From assembly GCA_024742475.1 (NCBI GenBank), contig JANSYI010000022.1, positions 62,001 through 126,000 on the forward strand: a stretch of 64,000 bases of DNA, in the 5' to 3' direction. Every line of letters starts with the position of its first letter. Positions within the stretch are counted from its first letter, which is position 1. Source of the stretch: a bacterium. Lineage in GTDB: Bacteria > Myxococcota_A > Polyangia > Nannocystales > Nannocystaceae. The notes beneath the pieces are model-generated. The model saw only the letters and a program-made list of their open reading frames with translations. It ran no database searches and was not told the DNA's origin. The translations under genes were made by a program, and so were the position numbers. This document shows positions 40,973-49,029 of this stretch, in pieces.

Positions 40973-41951
40973 CCGCCGCGTGGATCCAAAGGGCGCCGCA
41001 CCAGCCGACCATCAGCAGGTTGAGCGCGAAGCCGCAAAGGAACACGAAGCGTACGCAGGCGCGGCGGTCACCGGGGTCGGCATCCCGCCATGACACGGCG
41101 GCGAGCAGCAGGACGAGCGCAGGCCCGACCTCGACCGAGAACCAGGTGGACTGCGGCGCGTCGGAGAGAACGAAGGGGGTCATGAAGGTGGCGAGCCCCA
41201 GCAGCTGCAGCGTGTGCTTGCGGGCGCGAGACAGGCCGTAGCGCACCGGCCACGAGCGCTTCTCGGTGGCGGCGTCGGCTCGGGCGTCGGGCAGGGCCGT
41301 GTTGATGTTGCCGGCGAACCCGAGGACGAACAGCGGAACGAGCGCCTGCCACGACAAACCCTCGAACGACCCGGCGACGGTGTAGTACCCGACGAGCGGG
41401 AGCACCACGCCGAGACCGAGGCCTTGAGCGACCTCGCCGTATCCCCGGTACGAGAGGCGCAGCGGCGGGTAGCTGTACGCCCACAGCAACGCGATACCCC
41501 CGACCCACAGCGGGAACAGCAGCGGACGCGCCAGGCCGAACGCCATGAACGCGGCGAGCCCGAGCAGGGCCACGGCGGCGCCCCACGAGGCCCTTCGCAG
41601 CGCGGCCGAGGAGATCTTGCCTTCGACGAGCACTCGGGAGCCGCCCGAGAACGGGGTGGCGTCGTCGTTGTGGCGGTCGGACGCCTCGTCGGCGACGTCG
41701 TTGGCAAACACGATGAACAGCTGATCGAGAACCGCCGCCACGTGGGTGAGTACGACCAACCGCAGGTCCCACTGCCCGGTGGCAGCCCAGCCGAGGACCT
41801 CCCCGACCAGCAGCGGGGCGGCGATGTTGGCGTGCGCGAGCGGGCGCGCAGCCTGGACCCAAGACGAGAGCTTCACGGCGCCGCCGAGTAGAGCACATTC
41901 GAGCTGCCGACTGACCCGAGCACCGCTCCGAACGCGGTTCCGCAATCTCAT
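40968..41951 (-). CDS. UbiA-family prenyltransferase
   Basis: The 327-aa membrane protein has eight or nine hydrophobic segments and the two Asp-rich motifs: NDVADEASDRHNDD with the following FSGGSRVLVEGKIS, and NTALPDARADAATEKRSWPV. This resembles MenA/UbiA-type enzymes that attach prenyl chains to aromatic acceptors. ATG 41951 is chosen; GTG 41876 is an alternative that would remove a basic N-terminus. It lies just upstream of the amidase gene on the same strand and divergent from the lipoprotein at 41990 across 38 bp. No menaquinone gene is adjacent, so the acceptor is unknown. Confidence 0.92.
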   Translation of the reverse strand: MRLRNRVRSGARVSRQLECALLGGAVKLSSWVQAARPLAHANIAAPLLVGEVLGWAATGQWDLRLVVLTHVAAVLDQLFIVFANDVADEASDRHNDDATPFSGGSRVLVEGKISSAALRRASWGAAVALLGLAAFMAFGLARPLLFPLWVGGIALLWAYSYPPLRLSYRGYGEVAQGLGLGVVLPLVGYYTVAGSFEGLSWQALVPLFVLGFAGNINTALPDARADAATEKRSWPVRYGLSRARKHTLQLLGLATFMTPFVLSDAPQSTWFSVEVGPALVLLLAAVSWRDADPGDRRACVRFVFLCGFALNLLMVGWCGALWIHAAV

Positions 41952-41977
41952 CGTGGGGTCGCGGCCTGGCCGGATGG

Positions 41978-41983
41978 TACGAT
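41978..41983 (+). promoter_or_regulatory. -10 hexamer TACGAT, leaderless
   Basis: TACGAT with extended TGG ends exactly 6 nt before GTG 41990. Confidence 0.55.
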
Positions 41984-41989
41984 TGCTGC

Positions 41990-43123
41990 GTGGAGGGGGT
42001 GGCACATCGCGTTCTGGCAGCGATGCTGTTGCCTCTGAGCGTGCTCGCAGGCAGCTGTGTCACCTCCGTCTACGCGTGCGAGGACGACGGGCAGTGCCCC
42101 GACGGCTTCTGCGAGGCGTCGGGATACTGCTCCTTCACGGACGTCGAATGCGGTAGCGGGCGACGATACGGCTCGTTCGCCGGGGATGGCCTCGGCGGCA
42201 CCTGCGTGCCCGACGGCGGCACGTCGACCGGCGCCGAGCCGACCACTGGCCCGATCGAGAACTCGACGATGGGTCCGAGTGGAACCACGGGGCCGGACGA
42301 TGACTCGAGCTCGGGCAGGCCGACGAGCGGTGTCGTGGAGATGACGACGACGGGCGGGGGGTCGAGCACGTCCGCCACCGCGACGGGCAGCGAGGCGTCG
42401 AGCTCGACGGGCCCGCCGGTGGAGCGGGTCGACGAGGGCCTCATCGTCCTTTACCGGCTCGACGAAGGCCGCGGCACGACGCTGCATGACACGGCGACCC
42501 TGCAGCCGCCGATCGACCTGACCATCGAGGGCAAGGGGTACGAGTGGACGCCCGACGGCCTGCGGTTCGTCGGAGACGCGTCGACGGTCGCGGGGTCGAA
42601 CTCTTCACTCAGCAAGCTCAACGACGCTTGCTTGGCATCCGATGCGCTGACGATGGAAGTGTGGCTCACGCCCGAGGAAGCGCTGGCTTCGGGTCCGCCG
42701 AGGCTGGTCACCTACAGCCGCGACGCGGGCTCTCGGAACGCGTCGTGGATGCTCGGCGGCAACGTCGATGGGGGCACGCCCGGGTGGCGAGGCCGGACGC
42801 GGGTCGACCCCGAAGAGTTCAACGGCCTGCCGACCACCGTGGTCAGCGTGGACGACGGAGCGAACGGCCAGCTCGTACACGCCGTCTATGTGCACGAAGC
42901 GGCCGGGTTCGACCACGTCTACCTCGACGGCGAGCTCGCGACGAGCGTCGCGCGGGAGGGAGACTTCAGCGCGTGGAATACGGCCCCCGAGTATCGGCTG
43001 GGGCTCGGCAACGAGTTCGGCGCATCCAATCGTCCGCTGACCGGGACGCTCCACCTCGCGGCGATCTACTGCCGAGCACTGGAAGCCTCTGAGGTGGGTC
43101 AGAACTTCCAGGCTGGGTTGTGA
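41990..43123 (+). CDS. Lipoprotein with CSF/RYG Cys module and LamG-like domain
   Basis: The 377-aa product has lipobox VLAGSC and the Cys module shared with the lipoprotein at 34508 (ASGYCSFTDVEC, SGRRYGSFAGDGLGGTCV). A Thr/Ser/Gly linker runs to about residue 140. The C-terminal 230 residues are a concanavalin/LamG-like sandwich: LIVLYRLDEGRGTTLHDTA, LTMEVWLTPEEAL, FDHVYLDGELATSV and LHLAAIYCRALEASEV. Glycan or protein binding at the cell surface is inferred. It is convergent with the gene at 43137. Confidence 0.9.
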   Translation: MEGVAHRVLAAMLLPLSVLAGSCVTSVYACEDDGQCPDGFCEASGYCSFTDVECGSGRRYGSFAGDGLGGTCVPDGGTSTGAEPTTGPIENSTMGPSGTTGPDDDSSSGRPTSGVVEMTTTGGGSSTSATATGSEASSSTGPPVERVDEGLIVLYRLDEGRGTTLHDTATLQPPIDLTIEGKGYEWTPDGLRFVGDASTVAGSNSSLSKLNDACLASDALTMEVWLTPEEALASGPPRLVTYSRDAGSRNASWMLGGNVDGGTPGWRGRTRVDPEEFNGLPTTVVSVDDGANGQLVHAVYVHEAAGFDHVYLDGELATSVAREGDFSAWNTAPEYRLGLGNEFGASNRPLTGTLHLAAIYCRALEASEVGQNFQAGL

Positions 43124-43136
43124 GGCCGCGATGGGC

Positions 43137-44480
43137 TCACCTGCGCTTGGGTGAGCTGCGCCGGGGAGCGCTGCGTTTGGGGGCGCTGCTGCGCGAGGGG
43201 GCGCTTCGCCTGGGAGCGCTGCTGCGCGAAGGAGCGCTTCGGCGGGGTGCGCTGCGGCTGGGTGAAGACGTGCGCTTCGGCGCGCTGCGAGGCGGGCTGC
43301 TGCTGCGCGCCGGGTTGCTGCGCGCTGGAGCGCTGCGACGCGGAGGGCTGCTGCTGCGGGCCGGCTGGGTGCGCTTGGGCGCGTTGTTGTAGGACGACCC
43401 CCACGAGGGCTTGGACGCCGGCGTGCGACGCGGGGAGGTCGTAGACTTGCCGTTGGTTCGCGCAGGCGTCGGGTTGGAGCGCGGGGCCTTGAACGCGGGG
43501 GCGGCCGGGCTGGTGCGCCGCGGAGCGTTGGCGCTCGGCACCGAGCCCAGCGTCGTCGGGTTGGTCCTTCGCACGGCCGGGCTGGTGCGGGTGGCCCGGG
43601 GATCGATGACGGTGACGCGGCTGCCGCCTGCGGTGGTGTAGCCGTTGGTCCGGGTGGGCGCGCTCTGTGGGCTGCGCCGGGTGGGGGTGTCCGACGAGGC
43701 AAAGCGGCCGGGGCTGGTCCGCGTAGGGGCCGCCGCGGGGCTCGTGCGCGACGAAGGGTCGACCCGGCCGTTCTTGCCACGGGGTCCGTCAGGGACAGGC
43801 TCACCTTTGTGCACGGGCCCCGCTGCGCCGCCGCTCGACGGAGGCACGCGCGTGGTCACGGCGGGCCTGGGGTCGCGGCCCGGGCGAGTGTTGTTGGCGT
43901 GATAGTGGTGATGGTGGTGGTTGTGGTGGACCACCGACAGGCCGTAGGCGTGATAGCCGTACATGCCGACGCCGCCCCAGTACCAACCCGGCCCGTAGTA
44001 GCCGACGCCCCACGCGTAGGGGGCCCAGGGGTAGTAGCCGTTCCAGTAGACGACCAGGGGCGCGGGCGGGCCGAGGTAGTAGCACCAGCCCCAGCCATCG
44101 TTCCAGTACACGAAGTCGCCGTGCACGTTGTAGTAGGTGCGGCCGGCCCACACGACCTGCGGGAACGTCTCGATCTGCTCGGGGTAGGTGTGGACGTATT
44201 CGACCACGACGACTTGCTCGCCGTTGCTGAGCTCCTCGTAGCCGATGGCGTCGGGGTACGCCTCGGGCGGGACGTCGTAGCGGACGCTCTGCTCGACGTA
44301 GACGTCTTGCCGCGCGGACGGCTCGGCGACGATCTTGCGGGGTGCGGGCTGATGCCGACCCGGTGCGGTGGTGGCAGATCCCTTGTTGCCAGCGCAGCCG
44401 GTGCCCACCAGCGCAAGACCAAGGAGCGCCGCGCCCAAGGGCGTACGCAGACCACGAACCTTCAAAAACCGCACGATCAT
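43137..44480 (-). CDS. Lipoprotein with Tyr/Trp/Gly, His and Arg/Ser-rich regions
   Basis: ATG 44480 gives 447 aa. Lipobox VGTGC is at about residue 29. A conserved-looking section (about 55-120) contains YDVPPEAYPDAIGYEEL and VEYVHTYPEQIETFPQVVW, then a Tyr/Trp/Gly-rich segment (WAPYAWGVGYYGPGWYWGG) and a His cluster HHNHHHHHYH. The last 240 residues are Pro/Ser/Arg repeats (SAPRRSAPSRSSAPRRSAP), strongly basic. The middle recalls YXWGXW-type proteins; the His cluster may bind metal and the tail polyanions. Function unknown. Confidence 0.85.
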   Translation of the reverse strand: MIVRFLKVRGLRTPLGAALLGLALVGTGCAGNKGSATTAPGRHQPAPRKIVAEPSARQDVYVEQSVRYDVPPEAYPDAIGYEELSNGEQVVVVEYVHTYPEQIETFPQVVWAGRTYYNVHGDFVYWNDGWGWCYYLGPPAPLVVYWNGYYPWAPYAWGVGYYGPGWYWGGVGMYGYHAYGLSVVHHNHHHHHYHANNTRPGRDPRPAVTTRVPPSSGGAAGPVHKGEPVPDGPRGKNGRVDPSSRTSPAAAPTRTSPGRFASSDTPTRRSPQSAPTRTNGYTTAGGSRVTVIDPRATRTSPAVRRTNPTTLGSVPSANAPRRTSPAAPAFKAPRSNPTPARTNGKSTTSPRRTPASKPSWGSSYNNAPKRTQPARSSSPPRRSAPARSNPARSSSPPRSAPKRTSSPSRSAPRRSAPSRSSAPRRSAPSRSSAPKRSAPRRSSPKRR

Positions 44481-44631
44481 CAGTGTGTAGGGGCGCGCAG
44501 GTGTCAGCAAGTCTGCCGTTTACGGGCGCGTGAACCGCAAACTCCACGACAAGATGTCAATCGTGGACGCAGACCCACCTACGAGACGTCTCGCTCGCGC
44601 CCGGCATTCGATACCGGCCCGCGGGGAGTGT

Positions 44632-44661
44632 TTGACCTCACCTTGCGGCCCACCGTACCGT
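44632..44661 (+). promoter_or_regulatory. Promoter TTGACC - 18 bp - TACCGT
   Basis: Both hexamers are good sigma-70-like matches and the -10 ends 11 nt before ATG 44673, predicting a leader of about 5 nt. Confidence 0.55.
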
Positions 44662-44672
44662 GGCTCCATCAG

Positions 44673-45599
44673 ATGACGGAGTCTGCGGTTCCAGTTCTGA
44701 GCTTCGTTCACGGCAAGTACTCGGGTCGCGAGTTTCCCCTCGATGGCGACAGCATGATCGCGGGTCGAAGTTCGGAGGCGGACCTCGTGCTCGCCGACGA
44801 CGCCGTGAGCCGAAAGCACGTGCGCTTCTTCGGGCGGCGCGGCCGAACGTGGCTTCGCGATTTGGGGTCGCGCAACGGCACTCTCGTCAACGGCAAGCCG
44901 ATCGAACTGCACTGCCTTCGTGACGGCGACCGCCTGGTGATCGGCTCGAGCTTGATCGCAGTCGAGTACAAGGAGCGCTCCGAAGTGTCCGAGGCCAGGG
45001 CAGGGGAAGCACCCCGTCGTCGTGGCGGAGCCGAGGCGAGCGCGGGGCATTCCATGGCAGGGAGCATCGAGGAGATCCCCTTGATGGACGTCTTGCAGTG
45101 GCTCGCGACCAGCCGCAAGACCGGCGCGCTCAAGGTGCGCGACCTCGAGAGCGGCAGAACGGGCGCCCTGCACCTCAAGGACGGGCTGGTCTACTACGCC
45201 GCGATCGAGGGCAACCTCCGCCTGCACCCCGAGAAGGCGCTCATGCGCATGCTGCTGTGGGAGAAGGGGAGCTTCGAGCTCGAGAGCACCGAGCTCGAAG
45301 AGCCGAAGACGCGCATCAACATGTCTCTCGAGTACATGCTGATGGAGGCCGCGCGGCAACAGGACGAGCTCGCGGCGCTCGACAAGAAGTACGGCCTGCC
45401 CAAGTCGCGCGACCGCGTCACGCTGGCGAAGCGGGCCCCGGTGCGCTGGAGCAGCCTGCCCGACGAGCAGACCGACCTCATCCAAGACATCATCGAGCTC
45501 GGGGGGTGGAAGAACGTGCTCGACACGCGAGAGACCGACGACCTTTCGCTGCACCGCACCCTCGCGGCGCTCAAGAAGGCCGGGCTCGTCAGCTGGTAG
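44673..45599 (+). CDS. FHA domain-DUF4388 protein
   Basis: ATG 44673 gives 308 aa. An FHA domain (about 8-95: DGDSMIAGRSSEADLVLADD, AVSRKHVRF, LGSRNGTLVNGKPI) binds phosphothreonine peptides. After a basic linker a DUF4388/PATAN-like domain follows (IEEIPLMDVLQWLATSRKTG, LHLKDGLVYYAAIEG, MLLWEKGSFELE). The C-terminal part is helical. This pairing is common in myxobacteria and ties Ser/Thr kinase signalling to motility or development. The frame is open far upstream, but that region is not coding. Confidence 0.95.
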   Translation: MTESAVPVLSFVHGKYSGREFPLDGDSMIAGRSSEADLVLADDAVSRKHVRFFGRRGRTWLRDLGSRNGTLVNGKPIELHCLRDGDRLVIGSSLIAVEYKERSEVSEARAGEAPRRRGGAEASAGHSMAGSIEEIPLMDVLQWLATSRKTGALKVRDLESGRTGALHLKDGLVYYAAIEGNLRLHPEKALMRMLLWEKGSFELESTELEEPKTRINMSLEYMLMEAARQQDELAALDKKYGLPKSRDRVTLAKRAPVRWSSLPDEQTDLIQDIIELGGWKNVLDTRETDDLSLHRTLAALKKAGLVSW

Positions 45600-45654
45600 C
45601 GGCGGGAGTTGGCCGCGCGTCGGCTCGCGTTCCGACCAGCGACTGGAAACGCCG

Positions 45655-45687
45655 AAAACGGCCCGTATCCATGCGATGCGGGCCGTT
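45655..45687 (+). terminator. Possible terminator hairpin
   Basis: AAACGGCCCG and CGGGCCGTTT form a perfect 10-bp stem with a 13-nt loop 55 bp after the FHA gene. The T-rich downstream is weak (CGCAATTTCG). Confidence 0.4.
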
Positions 45688-45747
45688 TCGCAATTTCGAG
45701 CGTGACGGGAAGCTCGCACGAAACGGCACGTAATGGCACTTGGTGCC

Positions 45748-45776
45748 TTGACCGGTCTTTCCCGCGTTCCTATCGT
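45748..45776 (+). promoter_or_regulatory. Promoter TTGACC - 17 bp - TATCGT
   Basis: Optimal 17-bp spacing; the -10 ends 9 nt before ATG 45786, predicting a 3-nt leader. Confidence 0.6.
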
Positions 45777-45785
45777 CGCCTACCG

Positions 45786-47747
45786 ATGCGGCGCTCGACT
45801 CTGGTTTCATGTGGACTGTGGATGGCCCTCGTCGGCCTTGGTTGTGGAGACGACGGTGGGTCCGCCGACGCAGGCGGCAGCTCTGGTGTAGCCACCTCGA
45901 CGTCCACGGGCACGACGGCCGCCGAGACCGGTTCGGAGTCGGGGGCGGACGCGAGCAGCTCGAGCGGAGGCGAGCCAGCGCCGCGCCTGCAAGGCGTCGC
46001 GGATCTCCACCTGCACATGTTCGCCGAAGAGGCATTCGGCGGAGGATGGTTCCACGGCACCGTCAATGGTGACGAAGCGACCGCGATGGGTCCGTGCGAC
46101 GGGGGAGAGCCCGGTGACCACGCGCAGATTCAAGAGAACCTCGCTCCGCTGATCCCCGAGTGTCGCGACACGACCCTCGAAGAGCTCCAGGCTCTGGTCC
46201 CGCTGATGGCGACGATCATCAACGGCGGTGGCCAGGTCATGGGTGAGTTCGTTGCGAACATCCCAGGCAGCTCGGGCGACACGGGGGAGCACGAGGACCG
46301 CACCGGAGGCTTCCCCGACTACCAAGGCTGGCCCCGCTGGGACGCAATCGCGCACCAGCAGGTCTGGCACCAGTACCTCCGCGACGCGTACGACCAGGGG
46401 CTGCGCATCGAGGTCATCTCGGCCGTGTCCTTCGACTGGCTCTGCGACGCGCTCCCCGACGAGAACGTGACGCGCCCGCAGTGCAACGAGATGGACGACG
46501 TGCTCTTGCAGCTCGAGATGGCCAACGCGTTCGCGCGAGAGCACAGCGACTGGATGGAGATCGCGCTGACGCCCGCCGACGCGCGGCGGATCGTCGAAGA
46601 AGACAAGCTCGCGGTGATCCTCAGCATCGAGGCGTCGCACATCTTCGGCGACGGTGACTGGCGAGCGCAGCTCGACCAGGTCTACGACCTCGGTGTTCGC
46701 ACCCTGCAGCCGGTCCACCAGCTCGACAACCGCTTCGGCGGCGCGGCGCCCCACAACGTGATCTTCCAGATCGCGCAGTACACCGAGAACTGCCACATCG
46801 ACTACGACTGCGCGCTCACCTCGCCGCAGGTCACCTTGGGCTTCGACGTGGATGAAGAGTGCCGCAACGTGCTCGGCCTGACCGACGAGGGTCGCGAGCT
46901 CGTGCGCGAGATGATCGACCGCGGCATGCTCGTCGACGCCGCACACCTCAGCGAGCAGTCCGTGCGCGACCTGTTCGGCATCCTCGAAGAGAACGACTAC
47001 TACCCGTTCTACCTCTCGCACGCCCACTTCCGGGAGATCATGCCGACCAAGTCGGACGAGGAGAAGACGACGCCTGCCTGGGTCGCGCAGATGGTCCGAC
47101 AGACCGGCGGCATGATCGGCCTGCGGACGGCCCACGAAGAGACGAGCACCTACGAGCCCTCGCCGGTCGACAACACGTGCCAGGGATCGAGCCGCTCCTT
47201 CGCCCAGGCGTACGACTTCGGGCGCATGGGCTTGGGTGTGGCGATCGGGCTCGGGTCGGACCTCAACGGCTTCATCCAGCAGACGCGGCCTCGCTTTGGC
47301 CCGCAGGCGTGCTCGGCCTCGTTCCCCGAGGAGGCCAAGTGCCAAGCAAAGGCCGAGCGGGAGAACGGCGTGCCCGGCCTCGGCACCGAGTTCGACGACA
47401 AGGGCATGGCGCACATGGGGGTGGTCCTCGACCTCATCGACGACCTCGAGGCGCTGGGCACCGACGTCGAACCACTACGCACCTCGGCCGACGACTGGGT
47501 GACGATGTGGGAACGCGTCGAAGACCGCAGCGGCATGGCCGACCCCGCCGACGACATCGACACCGCGGGCGTCACCGTCTTGCCGGCCCACGGCCTGCGG
47601 CGCCTGGACTACCCGACCGAGTGCGACATCACCTACTGCGAGGGCGGCACGCTCAGCGGCGAAGAGTGCCGCTTCGACGCCGAGTGCGTGAGCGGAACCT
47701 GCGAAGGCGCCGGCGAGTGCGGCACCCCGCGCGGCACGTGCATGTAG
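45786..47747 (+). CDS. M19-like (renal dipeptidase family) lipoprotein
   Basis: The 653-aa product has lipobox VGLGC (Cys20) and a Ser/Thr linker. The hydrolase domain starts with the metal-binding-like ADLHLHMFAEE (HxH), continues with LAVILSIEASHIFGDGDW, the M19-type LVDAAHLSEQSVRDLF and YLSHAHFREIMPTKS, and VAIGLGSDLNGF. It probably acts on dipeptides or related amides at the cell surface, though several metal ligands need alignment to confirm. A Cys-rich tail (CDITYCEGG, CRFDAECVSGTCEG) follows. The methyltransferase 21 bp downstream has its own -10. Confidence 0.9.
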   Translation: MRRSTLVSCGLWMALVGLGCGDDGGSADAGGSSGVATSTSTGTTAAETGSESGADASSSSGGEPAPRLQGVADLHLHMFAEEAFGGGWFHGTVNGDEATAMGPCDGGEPGDHAQIQENLAPLIPECRDTTLEELQALVPLMATIINGGGQVMGEFVANIPGSSGDTGEHEDRTGGFPDYQGWPRWDAIAHQQVWHQYLRDAYDQGLRIEVISAVSFDWLCDALPDENVTRPQCNEMDDVLLQLEMANAFAREHSDWMEIALTPADARRIVEEDKLAVILSIEASHIFGDGDWRAQLDQVYDLGVRTLQPVHQLDNRFGGAAPHNVIFQIAQYTENCHIDYDCALTSPQVTLGFDVDEECRNVLGLTDEGRELVREMIDRGMLVDAAHLSEQSVRDLFGILEENDYYPFYLSHAHFREIMPTKSDEEKTTPAWVAQMVRQTGGMIGLRTAHEETSTYEPSPVDNTCQGSSRSFAQAYDFGRMGLGVAIGLGSDLNGFIQQTRPRFGPQACSASFPEEAKCQAKAERENGVPGLGTEFDDKGMAHMGVVLDLIDDLEALGTDVEPLRTSADDWVTMWERVEDRSGMADPADDIDTAGVTVLPAHGLRRLDYPTECDITYCEGGTLSGEECRFDAECVSGTCEGAGECGTPRGTCM

Positions 47748-47756
47748 CTGCTGCGC

Positions 47757-47762
47757 TATCGT
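47757..47762 (+). promoter_or_regulatory. -10 hexamer TATCGT, leaderless
   Basis: TATCGT ends exactly 6 nt before ATG 47769. Confidence 0.55.
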
Positions 47763-47768
47763 TCGCGC

Positions 47769-48362
47769 ATGGATGCATGGGCGGAATCGGCCGCGGGCTG
47801 GGACGACAACCTCGCGGTGCAGCGCTACGCCGAGGCGGCCCATCGCTCGCTGATGGACGTGTTGCAGCGGGAGGGGAAGGCGCTGGCGGCGTGCGACGTT
47901 CTCGACTTCGGGTGCGGGACCGGGCTGTTGGCTGCGAAGCTCGTCCCCGGTGCGCGCTCGATCGTCGGCCTCGACAGCTCTCCGGCGATGCTCGAGCGCT
48001 TTCGAGCGAAGATCGACGCGGCCGGCTGGACGAGCGTACGCGCGGAGGCGGGGCCCCTTCCCGAGGGCGCGCGATTCGATTTGATCGTGGCGTCATCGGT
48101 CCTCGGCTTCGTGCCGGACCTGTCGGCCACGGTGGCGCTGCTCGCCTCGCATCTGCACGAGGGCGGCCTCGTGGTGCAGTGGGACTGGGAGAGCGAACCC
48201 GGCGCAACCGACGGCGTCAGTCGAGACGGGGTGCGAGCCGCCTACGAAGCGGCGGGGCTCGAAGTGCGTAGCGTCGATATCGGCTTCGAGGTCGAAGTCG
48301 AGGGCCAGACGATGGCGCCGCTGATGGCGGTGGGCCGCAAGCCGGTCGGCGGAAGATCCTGA
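47769..48362 (+). CDS. Class I SAM-dependent methyltransferase
   Basis: The 197-aa protein is a compact methyltransferase: AAGWDDNLAVQRYAEAA at the start, motif I VLDFGCGTGLLAAKL (about 44-58), IVGLDSSPAMLERF with the ribose-binding Asp, and FDLIVASSVLGFVPD. It ends AGLEVRSVDIGFEVEVEG. It resembles small-molecule methyltransferases of the UbiE/BioC kind. No biosynthetic partner is adjacent. It is convergent with a small gene at 48367, 4 bp apart. Confidence 0.94.
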   Translation: MDAWAESAAGWDDNLAVQRYAEAAHRSLMDVLQREGKALAACDVLDFGCGTGLLAAKLVPGARSIVGLDSSPAMLERFRAKIDAAGWTSVRAEAGPLPEGARFDLIVASSVLGFVPDLSATVALLASHLHEGGLVVQWDWESEPGATDGVSRDGVRAAYEAAGLEVRSVDIGFEVEVEGQTMAPLMAVGRKPVGGRS

Positions 48363-48366
48363 CGCC

Positions 48367-48573
48367 TCAGGATCCACGCTTCGAGCGCAGGACGCCGCCG
48401 AGGCAGATGAGACCCAGGCCCAGCCACGGGGACGGCATGTCCGACTGCGAGGAGCAGCCCCCGCTCGAGGCGCTCACGGTTGCGCCTTGGGACTGCGCGG
48501 CGCGGGCGGTGTCCGGAGCAGCGAACACGGCACAGACGGCAGCAGCGAGGACGCAGATTCGAGCGGTCGGCAT
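48367..48573 (-). CDS. Very small protein with MYXO-CTERM-like anchor
   Basis: Only 68 aa: a signal peptide (MPTARICVLAAAVCAVFAAP to about residue 25), some 15 residues of spacer, then GGCSSQSDMPSPW, a hydrophobic helix (LGLGLICLGGVL) and RSKRGS. The Cys, helix and basic end match a MYXO-CTERM layout, so after processing almost nothing but the anchor would remain. It could be a decoy, a signal or a remnant of a larger surface protein. ATG 48573. Confidence 0.7.
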   Translation of the reverse strand: MPTARICVLAAAVCAVFAAPDTARAAQSQGATVSASSGGCSSQSDMPSPWLGLGLICLGGVLRSKRGS

Positions 48574-48661
48574 GACTCGCTGAACATGGTGCCGCCGGCC
48601 CCCATCATCGAGCGCAGGTGGGTGTCACCGGGGTGGCTTCTGCTGTCGCCACCCGCTCGAA

Positions 48662-48961
48662 TCACGCGCCGCAGCAGACCGCGCCCTCGGTCGCGATCGG
48701 TCCGCCCTCGTCGGCGACGATGGTGCCGACGGGCGGCTGGCCGTTGCTCTCGCAGACGTAGTCCGGCTGGTGAATCGCGCCGTCTCCGATGTCGCCGACC
48801 ACGGTGCCGCCGTCGGCTTCGCACGCGTCAGCGGTTAGCTCGGGGCGAGTTGCGCCTCCTCCGCCGGGCAGCCCTTCGGACTCGGCCGCGGGCGGCTGCG
48901 GAGCAGGCTCTCCCTTGTCGCAGGCGCACAGCAGGGTGAGGGCAAGCGTGAGGCGCTTCAT
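48662..48961 (-). CDS. Small lipoprotein, Gly/Asp-rich
   Basis: ATG 48961 gives 99 aa: MKRLTLALTLLCAC with lipobox LCAC, a Pro/Glu linker, then CEADGGTVVGDIGDG, YVCESNGQPPVGTIV and a terminal CC pair. The last half resembles small cysteine-knot-like lipoproteins of Nannocystineae. Function unknown. It is divergent from the gene at 49030. Confidence 0.75.
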   Translation of the reverse strand: MKRLTLALTLLCACDKGEPAPQPPAAESEGLPGGGGATRPELTADACEADGGTVVGDIGDGAIHQPDYVCESNGQPPVGTIVADEGGPIATEGAVCCGA

Positions 48962-49015
48962 CGCGGCGCAGCTTCGCCGATCCCGAGACAAAGCGAAAGC
49001 GCCGTGTGGACGCGG

Positions 49016-49021
49016 TATGGT
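49016..49021 (+). promoter_or_regulatory. -10 hexamer TATGGT
   Basis: TATGGT ends 8 nt before ATG 49030, predicting a leader of 1-2 nt. Confidence 0.4.
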
Positions 49022-49029
49022 GAGACGTC

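Noticed and set aside
40196..41023. Plus-strand frame antisense to the amidase gene
   Set aside because: The amidase has an intact catalytic triad over the same DNA; the antisense frame has only shadow composition.
43809..44672. An upstream extension of the FHA gene frame
   Set aside because: It is antisense to the lipoprotein at 43137-44480, and a promoter with good -35 and -10 lies just before ATG 44673.
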